A program made the position numbers and the translations under genes. This document shows, piece by piece, positions 1 to 9,500 of a stretch of DNA of 64,000 nucleotides (positions within the stretch are counted from its first letter, which is position 1; each line of letters opens with the position of its first letter). The stretch is taken from NCBI RefSeq assembly GCF_004362515.1, contig NZ_SNXU01000001.1:6510001-6574000 (forward strand), written 5' to 3'. The notes beneath the pieces were generated by a model, which was not told the DNA's origin, searched no databases, and worked only from the letters and a program-made list of their open reading frames with translations. Source of the stretch: Actinokineospora alba (GTDB lineage: Bacteria > Actinomycetota > Actinomycetes > Mycobacteriales > Pseudonocardiaceae).

Positions 1-3000
1 CATCGACCCGGCGTCCACCGTGTCGATCAGCTTGGCGCGGTGCGCGACCAGGGCCAGCGCGTCGGGCAGGGACAGCACGCCGGACAGACATGCGGCCACG
101 TACTCGCCGAGGCTGTAGCCGAGCATCACCTGCGGCTGCAGACCCCAGGTCATGAGGGTCTTGGCCAGCGCGTACTCCACGGCGAACAGCGCGGGCTGCA
201 CGATCTCCGTGCGCTCCAGTGTGGACACACGCTCGTCGGTGCTGTCATCGCCGCGACCCAGCAGGGCCGCGAGGTTGGCGCCAGCGCCGCGCTCGCCGGT
301 CAGGAGATCCTTCAGGTCGACGTCCGGCAGGGTCTCGGCGAGCCGCGCGAGGCAGTCGTCGAGGACACCGCGGAACACCGGTTCGCGCTGGTAGAGCTGG
401 TTCACCAGGCCGGGGTACTGCTCCCCCACGCCGGAGAACACGAACGCGACCTGCCTGCCGGTGGTCGTGTCGACCCGGCCCAGCACCTCGCCTTCGGTGA
501 GCGCTGTCGCGGCCTCGTCGATACCGGCGGAAACCAGCGCGCGGCGGTGCTCGAAGGTCTTGCGCCCCACCTGAAGGGTGTAGGCGACGTCGGCCAGCCG
601 GGTGTCCGTGGCCGAGCCGAGGTGCGCGCCGAGCTGGGCCAGCGCCTCGTCGGCGGCGACCGCGCTGCGGGCCGAGACCGGCAGGACGTGGTAGCGCCGG
701 GCCGACTCGGGGTTGGCCGCGGTGGCCAGGGCGCGTTCGGGCGCCTGCTCCACGACGAGGTGGACGTTGGTGCCGCCCATGCCGAGGGAGTTGATTCCCG
801 CGATCGGCGGTCGGCCGTCGCGCTCGGGCCACGGGGACAGCTCGGTGTTGACGTAGAACGGGCTGTTCGCGAAGTCGATCTTCGGGTTGGGCGCGGTGTA
901 GTGCAGGCTCGGTGGGATCACCTTGTCCCACAGGGCGAGCGAGGTCTTGATCAGGCCGGTGACGCCCGCCGCGCGGTCGAGGTGGCCGACGTTGGTCTTG
1001 ACCGACCCGATGGGGCAGAACTGCTTCTCTTTGGTGTCACCGAAGGCGCGGGTCAGGGCGGTGACCTCGATCGGGTCGCCCAGCTCGGTCGCCGTGCCGT
1101 GCGCCTCGATGTAGCTGACGTCGTCGCCGGTCACGCCCGCGTCGGCCATCGCGTCGATGATCACCCGGGACTGGCCGATGACGCTCGGCGCGGTGTAGCC
1201 GACCTTGAGCGCGCCGTCGTTGTTCATCGCGGAACCGCGGATGACCGACCAGATGTGGTCGCCGTCGCGGATCGCGTCCGACAGTCGCTTGAGGACGACC
1301 GCCGCGGCGCCGTCGCCGAACATGCTGCCCTGCGCCTGCGCGTCGAACGTGCGGACGTGGCCGTCCGGCGACTCCATGCCGCCGGGCATGTGCTCGTGGC
1401 CGATCTTGTCCGGCACGCGGATGGAGACACCGCCCGCGATGGCCATTTCGGACTCACCGCTGCGGAGGCTCTGGATCGCGAGGTGGATCGCCACCAGCGA
1501 GGTCGAGCAGAACGTCTGCACCGCGACGCTGGGGCCGTACAGGTCGAGCAGGTAGGAGACGGTCGTGGTCAGGGCGTCCTTGTCGTTGCCCATGATCACT
1601 TCGTAGATGGAGAACTGGCCGTCGGTGAGGCTGGCGGGGTTCTGCAGCAGGTAGGTGCTGATGTTGGCGCCGCCGTAGACGCCGACCCGGCCGCGGTGCT
1701 TGGGCGTCACGTAACCGGCCTGCTCCAACGCTTCCCAGCACACTTCGAGGAACATGCGCTGCTGCGGGTCGGTCACCGCCGCCATGCGCGGGTTCATGCC
1801 GAAGAAGCCGGCGTCGAAGTCGCTGACGTTGTCGAGGACCGGGCGGGCCCGCACGTAGGACGGGTCGGAGAACTCCTCCCGGGTGACACCGGAGGCGAGC
1901 AGTTCCTCGTCGGTGAAGAAGCTGATCGACTCGACACCGCCGCGAATGTTGTTCCAGAAGGTCCGCACATCGGGCGCGCCGGGGAACCGGCCCGCCATGC
2001 CGATGACGGCGATCCGGCGGTCGTCATCGTTCTCCTGGCGAGCGCGCACCTTGGTGATGGCGGGCGTGGTCGACGCGGGGGCCGCGACGCCGTGCTGGTC
2101 GAGGATGGCCGCCAGGGTGTGCACGGTCGGGGCCTCGAACAGGGTGACCGCCGGAAGCGAGACGCCGAAGCGCTTCTTGACCAGCGCCAGCATCTGCAGG
2201 GCGAGCAGCGAGTTGCCGCCCAGGTCGAAGAAGGCGTCCTTGATGCCGACCGGCTCGACGCCGATGACGTCGGTCCACAGCTCGGCCAGGGACCGCTCGG
2301 TCCGGGTCAGCGGCGGGGCGTAGGACTGCGCGAGTTCCGGGCGCGGGAAGCGGTCCGCCGCGCCGACCGTGGTGTCGAGCATGGCCGCCGCGCGCGGGAG
2401 CCGGTCGTCGAGACCGCCTGCCGCGACGACGAGGTTCGGCTGCCGCTCGGTGAGCAGCCTGTCGAAGGCTTGCAGGCCCTCCTCGGTGCTCATCGAGTGG
2501 GCGACCATCGCCGCGCCGACCCCGACCTGCATCCGCTCCAGGGTGATCGACCAGGTGTCCCAGCTCGCCGCGATCCAGCACGTCGGCGACTCGCCCGCGA
2601 CGAAGCGGGCGTGGTTGGCGTGGCCGACGGCGCTCAGGGCGGCGTTGGCCGCCGCGTAGCTGCCGAAGGTGATGCCGCCGAGGATCGACGACGTCGAGGA
2701 GAACACGACACAGAAGTCCGGCGCCTGCTCGGTGGGCAGTTCGCCCAGGACTTCGCCGAGGGCGAGCGCGCCCGCGACCTTGGCGCCGAAGTGCCAGTCG
2801 ACGGCTTCGGTGTCGATGTCGCGCAGGGCCCGGAACGTCTCGGGTCCGGTGACGGCGGCGGCGTGCACGACACCGTCGAGCCTGCCGTCAGCCAGGGTCT
2901 CGGCGAGCATGGCGCGCATCGCGGCGGCGTCGGTGACGTCCACGGCGGGGGTGAGGACTTCGGCGCCGAGGGCACGCAGCCGGGCGACGCCGTCGCTGCG

Positions 3001-6000
3001 GCGGTCGCCGATGCCGGTCGGGATGCCGCCGCGGCTGGTGAGGATGAGCTTGGCGGCGCCCGCGGTGGCGAGGTGCTCGGCGAGGATCAGGCCGACGTCA
3101 CCGAGACCGCCGGTGACCAGGTACGTGCCGCCACGGCGGATCGGGGTGCCGGGACGGTCGGATTCGGTCGGGGCGTAGCCGCGGACGAAGCGGACGCCCT
3201 TGCGGTAGGTGGCGAGGACGTCGTCGGCCGGGCGGCGGACCTCCGCGGCCAGGGCTTTCGCCGAGGCTTCCGGGGTGGCGACCGGGTCGAGGTCGACCGT
3301 GCGGCATTCGAGGTTGAGGTATTCCTGGTTGGCGACCACAGGCAGGCCCGCGGCGGCGGCGTGCGCGGGCACCGGGCTCTCGGCCGTGGTGACCGCCTGG
3401 CCGCCGCGGGTGACCAGGATGACCCGGGTGTTGCCGCCCTGGCCGCCCCAGGCGTCGAGCATGGCGGCGATCGGGGCCACCACGTCGCGTCCGTCCTCAT
3501 CGGACTCTTCGCGGTCGAGCAAACGCAGGTCCACCAGGGTGGTCGGGATCTCGTCGGTCTCGGCGAGGCTGTGCGCGTCGCGGAGCACGACGACGTCGAC
3601 CTTGTCGGCGCGCAGCGACTCCGCCAGCGCGTCGGCCACACCGGTGGCGTCGGCAAGGAGCACACAACGTTCCAGTGGCACCAGGTCGCCGGTCAGCGCC
3701 GTGTCGGTCCACTGTGGAGTCATGAGCCGGACGTGGTCGACCGGCTCGTCCAGCTCACCGACCAGGAGGTTCGCCGAGACGGCCGCGACGGCGGTCTGGC
3801 CGATGGGCGGGTCGATCCAGTAGCGCTGCTTCTGGAACGGGTAGCTCGGGAGGCCGACCTTGCCGACGGAGCGGTCGTCCTGGTAGCCGGCCCAATCGAT
3901 CGGGACACCGGCGAGCCACAGTCGGCCGACCGCTTCGGCGAGCATGACGCTCGCCTGGCGCGGGTCGCCCGCCGCGGGGATCGTCGGCACGACCAGGGGC
4001 CAGCGGTCCTGCGGGCAGTCGCGGTGGCCGCGCACCATGGCGCCGAGCGACTGGCCGGGGCCGATCTCCAGCAGCGCCAGGTCGCCCTGCTCCAGCAGGG
4101 TGCTCAGGACGGCGTCGAACTGGACCGGCGCGCACATGTGCTCGGCCCAGTAACCCGGGTCGGTCAGCTGCTCGGCGGTGGCGAGGGTGCCGGTGACATT
4201 GGAGATATAGGGGATTTCCGGCGCGTTGAGGGTGACGTTCGCGGCGACCCACTCGGTCAGCGCGGCGCGGATCGGCTCCAGCATGGCGGAGTGGAACGCG
4301 TGCGTGGTGGCCAGCGGGCGGCTGGGCACGGCTTCGCCTTCGAGGAAGGTCCGGAGCGCGTGCATGGCCTCCGGCTCGCCCGCGACCACGGTCAGGTCGG
4401 GTCCGTTGACGGCGGCGACGTCGACGCCGGTGATGCCCGCGCGCTCGATCAGGTCGCGGACGTCGGCGGCGGACTTCGGGATCGCGGCCATGGCGCCGCC
4501 GGGCATCGCGTTGATCAGCTGGGCGCGGCGGGCGACCAGCGCCAGCGCGTCCGGCAGCGACAGGACACCGGCGAGGCAGGCGGCGACGTACTCGCCGACG
4601 CTGTAACCGGCGAGCACGGTGGGCCGGATGCCCCAGGACTCCAGGAGCCGGGCGAGCGCGTATTCGACGGCGAACATGGCGGGCTGCAGGCGGTCGGTCG
4701 ACTCCCCAGCGCCGGGCGTGGTGTCGCCTTCGCGGCCGAGCAGCCAGCTCAGGCCGGAGCCGTCGGTGGATTCGCGGGAGCTCAGCATCTCTTCGAGCGG
4801 GTCGAGTCCGAGCCGCTCCACCAGCACCATGCGGCACTCGTCGAGCACGGCACGGAAGACGGGCTCGGTCTCGTAGAGGTCCGCGGCCATGCCCGGGTAC
4901 TGCTCGCCGGTTCCGGCGATCAGCAGGGCGACGTCGCGGTCGGCGCGGCCGTCGGTGCGGCCCAAAGCCGCGCTGTCACGAAGGCTCGCGACCGTGCCGT
5001 CCACAGTGGAGGCGACGATCGCGCGGCGGTGTTCGAACACCTGGCGGCCGGTCTGCAGCGTGAACGCGACGTCGGAGAGACGCTCGGCGCCGGTGTCGAG
5101 ATAGTCGGCGAGGCGGGTGGTCATCGCGTCGGCCGCGTCGGCGGAGCGCGCGGACCAGACCAGCAGCTCAGGCCTGGGCCGGGGCTCCGGGCGCGAGACG
5201 AGCGGAGCCTCCTCGACCACGACGTGCGCGTTGGTGCCGCCGATGCCGAAGGCACTGACACCCGCGCGGCGGATGTGGATCTCCTCGCGGGGCCACGCGG
5301 TGAGGCTGGTGACGACCTCGAGTCGGGCGTCGCCGGTGCTCAGCTGGCGGTTCGGCTCGGTGAGGTTGCGCGAGGGCGGGATCTCCTCGTTGCGCAGGGC
5401 GAGCGCGGCCTTGATCAGGTTGGTGACACCGGCGGCGCGGTCGAGGTGGCCGACGTTGGTCTTGATCGAGCCGATCTTGACCGACTGGTCGCGGAACACC
5501 TGCTGCATGGCGGCCAGCTCGGCGGCGTCGCCCAGTGCGGTGCCGGTGCCGTGGGCCTCGATGTAGTCGATGTCGGCGGGGGTGAGGTCCGCACAGGCCA
5601 GGGCCTCGGCGATGACCGCGGCCTGGCCCTGCACGCCGGGGGCGGTGAAGCCGACCTTGCGGCCGCCGTCGTTGTTGACCGCCCAGCCGCGGATGACGGC
5701 GTAGACGCGGTCCCCCTCGGCGATCGCGTCCTCAAGGCGGCGCAGCGCGACGACACCGACGCCGCTGCCGACCAGGCTGCCCAGGCCTGCCGCGTCGAAC
5801 GCCCGACACTCGCCGTCGGGTGGGGCGATGCCGCCCTGCTGGTAGAGGTAGCCGACCCGGTGCGGGACAGCGACATTCACGCCGCCCGCGAGCACGAGGT
5901 CGCTCTCGAAGTTGGCCAGGCTGCTCGCCGCCGCGCACACCGCGACCAGGGAGGTCGAGCAGTAGCTCTGCACGGCGTAGCTGGGCCCGGTGAGGCCGAG

Positions 6001-6525
6001 CGTGTGCGCCACGCGGGTGGTCAGCGAGTCCTTGTCGTTGGCGAGCCCGACCGCCAGCTCACCCATGGACGCGGCGATCCCGCTGGGCGAGAGGTTGTTC
6101 TGCAGGTAGGAGCTCCACGAGCTGCCCGCGATGACGCCGATGGCACCGTCGAACCGGGTCGGGTCGCAGCCGGCGTCCTCCAGCGCCTCCCAGCTGTGCT
6201 CCAGGAAGAGGCGGTGCTGCGGGTCGAGGATCTGCGCTTCCTTCGGGTTGACCCCGAAGAAGCCCGCGTCGAACAGCTCGATGCCGTCGAGGACCGCGCC
6301 CGCCTTCACGTAGCCGGGGTCTTCCAGCAGTTCGCGCGGGACACCCGCGGCGCGCAGTTCGTCGTCGGTGAACCGGGTCAGCCCGGACAAGCCCGCGCGG
6401 ATGTTGGCCCACAGCCCGGCGACATCGGCGGCGCCCGGGAAGCGCCCGGACATGCCGACGATCGCGATGTCGGTGCTGGGCACCATGGTGTCCCCGCGGT
6501 CGTTCATGTCGTCGTTGTCAGTCAC
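1..6525 (-). CDS. Type I PKS A, bimodular (KS-AT-KR-carrier-KS-AT...), partial at left edge
   Basis: Last PKS of the visible assembly line; 2175 codons are in view, one open frame with no stop, truncated by the window edge inside the second AT. Module one: KS with Cys ~189 in SYCSTSL, AT with GYSVGEY (~641) and HAFHS (~743), which predicts malonyl-CoA, a KR with GGLGDVG (~1139) and active-site GSYAAAN, and a carrier domain with LGGNS (Ser ~1439). Module two: KS with Cys ~1673 in TFCSTSL, EAHGTAT and KTNVGH histidines, then an AT cut at GYSLGEY (~2139). The specificity motif of the second AT is outside the window. The N-terminus lacks the coiled-coil docking helix seen in B, C and D. GTG at 6525 is preferred because GAGGAA lies just upstream, inside the stop of gene B; an ATG at 6537 overlapping that stop is the alternative. 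Both KS domains have CSTSL instead of the usual ACSSS. Confidence 0.93.
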   Translation of the reverse strand, partial: MTDNDDMNDRGDTMVPSTDIAIVGMSGRFPGAADVAGLWANIRAGLSGLTRFTDDELRAAGVPRELLEDPGYVKAGAVLDGIELFDAGFFGVNPKEAQILDPQHRLFLEHSWEALEDAGCDPTRFDGAIGVIAGSSWSSYLQNNLSPSGIAASMGELAVGLANDKDSLTTRVAHTLGLTGPSYAVQSYCSTSLVAVCAAASSLANFESDLVLAGGVNVAVPHRVGYLYQQGGIAPPDGECRAFDAAGLGSLVGSGVGVVALRRLEDAIAEGDRVYAVIRGWAVNNDGGRKVGFTAPGVQGQAAVIAEALACADLTPADIDYIEAHGTGTALGDAAELAAMQQVFRDQSVKIGSIKTNVGHLDRAAGVTNLIKAALALRNEEIPPSRNLTEPNRQLSTGDARLEVVTSLTAWPREEIHIRRAGVSAFGIGGTNAHVVVEEAPLVSRPEPRPRPELLVWSARSADAADAMTTRLADYLDTGAERLSDVAFTLQTGRQVFEHRRAIVASTVDGTVASLRDSAALGRTDGRADRDVALLIAGTGEQYPGMAADLYETEPVFRAVLDECRMVLVERLGLDPLEEMLSSRESTDGSGLSWLLGREGDTTPGAGESTDRLQPAMFAVEYALARLLESWGIRPTVLAGYSVGEYVAACLAGVLSLPDALALVARRAQLINAMPGGAMAAIPKSAADVRDLIERAGITGVDVAAVNGPDLTVVAGEPEAMHALRTFLEGEAVPSRPLATTHAFHSAMLEPIRAALTEWVAANVTLNAPEIPYISNVTGTLATAEQLTDPGYWAEHMCAPVQFDAVLSTLLEQGDLALLEIGPGQSLGAMVRGHRDCPQDRWPLVVPTIPAAGDPRQASVMLAEAVGRLWLAGVPIDWAGYQDDRSVGKVGLPSYPFQKQRYWIDPPIGQTAVAAVSANLLVGELDEPVDHVRLMTPQWTDTALTGDLVPLERCVLLADATGVADALAESLRADKVDVVVLRDAHSLAETDEIPTTLVDLRLLDREESDEDGRDVVAPIAAMLDAWGGQGGNTRVILVTRGGQAVTTAESPVPAHAAAAGLPVVANQEYLNLECRTVDLDPVATPEASAKALAAEVRRPADDVLATYRKGVRFVRGYAPTESDRPGTPIRRGGTYLVTGGLGDVGLILAEHLATAGAAKLILTSRGGIPTGIGDRRSDGVARLRALGAEVLTPAVDVTDAAAMRAMLAETLADGRLDGVVHAAAVTGPETFRALRDIDTEAVDWHFGAKVAGALALGEVLGELPTEQAPDFCVVFSSTSSILGGITFGSYAAANAALSAVGHANHARFVAGESPTCWIAASWDTWSITLERMQVGVGAAMVAHSMSTEEGLQAFDRLLTERQPNLVVAAGGLDDRLPRAAAMLDTTVGAADRFPRPELAQSYAPPLTRTERSLAELWTDVIGVEPVGIKDAFFDLGGNSLLALQMLALVKKRFGVSLPAVTLFEAPTVHTLAAILDQHGVAAPASTTPAITKVRARQENDDDRRIAVIGMAGRFPGAPDVRTFWNNIRGGVESISFFTDEELLASGVTREEFSDPSYVRARPVLDNVSDFDAGFFGMNPRMAAVTDPQQRMFLEVCWEALEQAGYVTPKHRGRVGVYGGANISTYLLQNPASLTDGQFSIYEVIMGNDKDALTTTVSYLLDLYGPSVAVQTFCSTSLVAIHLAIQSLRSGESEMAIAGGVSIRVPDKIGHEHMPGGMESPDGHVRTFDAQAQGSMFGDGAAAVVLKRLSDAIRDGDHIWSVIRGSAMNNDGALKVGYTAPSVIGQSRVIIDAMADAGVTGDDVSYIEAHGTATELGDPIEVTALTRAFGDTKEKQFCPIGSVKTNVGHLDRAAGVTGLIKTSLALWDKVIPPSLHYTAPNPKIDFANSPFYVNTELSPWPERDGRPPIAGINSLGMGGTNVHLVVEQAPERALATAANPESARRYHVLPVSARSAVAADEALAQLGAHLGSATDTRLADVAYTLQVGRKTFEHRRALVSAGIDEAATALTEGEVLGRVDTTTGRQVAFVFSGVGEQYPGLVNQLYQREPVFRGVLDDCLARLAETLPDVDLKDLLTGERGAGANLAALLGRGDDSTDERVSTLERTEIVQPALFAVEYALAKTLMTWGLQPQVMLGYSLGEYVAACLSGVLSLPDALALVAHRAKLIDTVDAGSM

Positions 6526-6533
6526 GTGATTCC

Positions 6534-9500
6534 TCATTTCCGCGAGTCCGAACGGGCGCGGCGCCGCCGCTGCCCACGAGCCGAGCTGGTGGCGAGCACT
6601 TGCTCGGAGGTCTGGTCAGGCCCGTCCGGGCGGTCCAGGGCCGCGGCGAACGCGGCGACGGTCGGGTGCTCGAACAGCACCGCGGGTGCGATGGTCGAGT
6701 CGAGTTCCTTCTCCACGGCGCGCACCATCGCCATGCCGACCAGGGAGTTGCCGCCCAGGTCGAAGAACGGGTCGTTGACGCCGACGCGGTCGATGCCCAG
6801 GTAGGCCTGCCACACCTCGGCGATCGTGGTTTCCAAATCGGTGCGCGGCGCCACGAATTCCGTGCGCAGCAACGGCCTGGGGAACCGCTCCCCCGCCGGC
6901 GCCACGAAGCTGGCGTTGACGAGCGCGTCGATGTCGACGAGCGCGGTCCACTCCCTCAGCGCTTCAGCCATGGGCTGACGCACGGCGAGCACGCTGCCGT
7001 GTCCTCGGCCCACCACGCGGTCGAGGAAGGCGTTGCCCGCCTCGTCGCTGAAGCCGTACTTCTGCCGGTACTGGCTTGCCCGCTCGGCCAGGTCGCTGAC
7101 GCTGCCGTCGCCCGCGTCCTGCCAGGCGTCGTGCAGCCACGGGCCCCAGGCAACGGTCACCACCCGGGTCGACGGCGCGGTGGCCGCCAGGGCGGAGCCG
7201 TAGGCGTCGAGGACGGTGTTCGCGGCGCAGTAGTCGCCCTCGCCGATGCCGCCGAACGCGGTCACCGCGGAGGAGTACAGCACCAGCAGCTCAGGTCGTT
7301 CCTCCACTGGCGAGTCCGGTCCGACGAGTTCGGCCAGCGGGCCCATCGCGAGGATCTTCGGCGCGAGTACAGCGCCCGCGCCGTCGATGGTCTGGCGCTG
7401 CGCCATCCCGCTGGCGGGCAGGCCGGCGACGTGCAGGACGCCGGTCAGCTCGCCGAAGTGCTCGCGGCAGCTCCGCAGCGCCGCACGCAGCTGGTCGGGA
7501 ACACCGACGTCGGCGGCCAGGGTGAGGACTTCGGCGCCCGCCGCTTCCAGTTCCGCGACGTCGGCCGCGGGGGCGACGCCGGAGCGGCTGACCAGCGCCA
7601 GTTTGCGCCCGCCTGCGCGCACCAGGTGCTTGGCCAGACCCATGCCGAGGCCCCGGGTTCCGCCGGTGATCAGGTACACGCCGTCCGCGCGCCACGGCCA
7701 GTCCGCGTTGTCCTGTGTGGACACTTCGGCCCAGTCGTTGATCCACCGGCGACCGCGCCGCCAGCCCGCGACGGTTCCGTGCGGGTCGCTCTCCCTGGCC
7801 AGTTCGTAGCCAAGGTGAGTCGCCGAAAGGTCGTCGGTCTGGTCGGGGTCGAGGTCGACGCCGCTCCAGGTGAGGCCCGCGAACTCGTGCTGGACGACTC
7901 GGGCGAGGCCGTGGCCGGCGGAGCGGTAGGGCGCGGGGGCGTCGGCGCCGAGGATCTCCATGCCGCCGCGACTCACGGTCAGCAGCCGCATCCCGTGGCT
8001 CGCGGGCACTTCGGCAAAGGCCTGCACGGTGAGCAGCAGGCTGTCGAAGGCGTGTCGGATGGAGCCACGCAACTCGTCGTCGGTGGCGTAGACGGGTGTC
8101 GCCGAGTCGGCTAGCAGGCTCCAGGTGTGGACGACGTGCACCGGTCCCGTGTCGGCCAGTGCGGTGGCAGCGGCGCGGACCTCGCGGTAGTGCTCGGGCT
8201 CGGCCGGGTCGATGACCATGCGGTCGCCGTCGCGGCTCAACGCGGTGCCGGGAACGACTTCCAGCACGGGGGTTCCGGTCGCGGCGACCATGGCGGCCAG
8301 CCGGGTGCCGACGCCGTCCGGGTCGGCGAACACCACGAGCGGACCAGACAGGCGCGACAGCGGCGCGGCTTCCGGGGTGACATCACGGCGCCACGAGGGT
8401 GCGTAGCAAAGCTCCGCGGGCTGGGTGCGCTTGGTCGTCGCGGTCCCGCCCTGATACGTCTGCTCCGGCCAGAAGCGGGTGCGCTGGAACGGGTACGTGG
8501 GCAGGCTGACGATCCGGGCGCCGTCCTGGCCGGCCCAGTCGACGGCGACACCGAGTTCCCACAGCTGCCCGCAGGCCGCCAGCAGCTCGACCCGCTCGTC
8601 GGGGGTCTCCCGCCCGGCCCACAGCGCGGGCAGCGTCCCGAGCACCGACGCTTGGCCCGCGGTGAGGTTCTGGCGCACCAGGCCGCCGAGGGTCTGGCCC
8701 GCGCCGAGTTCGAGGAACACGTCGATGTCCTCGGCCAGGCAGTGCCGCACGCCGTCGGCGAAGCGGACCGGGTTGACCAGGTGGTCGGCCCAGTACCCAT
8801 GGCTCGTCGCCTCGGCAGCGGTCAGCGCGGCCCCGGTGTGGTTGGAGACGATCGTGGTGGTCGGTGCCTGGCGCGGCACCGAGTCGATCAGCGCGGCGAG
8901 CTTGTCGCGGACCGGTTCGAGCAGCGAGGAGTGGAACGCGTGCGCGGTGCGCAGCGGCCTGCACGCGACACCGCGGGAGGTCAGCAGCCCGGACACCGCC
9001 GTCAGCGCCTCGTCGACTCCGCTCAGCACGGTCATCGACGGGCCGTTGAGCGCGGCCACGTCCACCTCCGCGCCGCTGTCGGCGATCGCGGCTCGCACGG
9101 TGGTCTCGTCGGCGGCGACCGCGACCATCCCGCCCGCCGGGGCGGAGCTGATCAGCCGGGCCCGCTCCACGACCACGTGCAGGGCGTCCTCCAGGGAGAA
9201 CACGCCCGCCAGGCAGGCGGCGACGTACTCGCCGAGGCTGTAGCCGATCAGCAGGTCGGGCGTGACTCCCCAGTGCGCCAACAGCTTCGCGAGGGCGTAC
9301 TCGACGGTGAACAGGAACGGGTGCGCGATCTCGGCCTGGTGCATGGGGTCGTCATCGGAGGTGGCTGTCGGGCCGCGGCCGAGCATCGTGGCCAGGTCGT
9401 CGGCGACCGGGGCCTTGTCCTCGCCGAAGAACACCGGGCGCAGGTCCACTCCGCTGCGCGACTGCGCGATCTCGACGCAGGTGTCCACCGCCGCCGCGTA

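Noticed and set aside
1..6525. Thioesterase or reductase release domain
   Set aside because: Gene A is cut by the window edge within an AT; nothing about chain release can be said.
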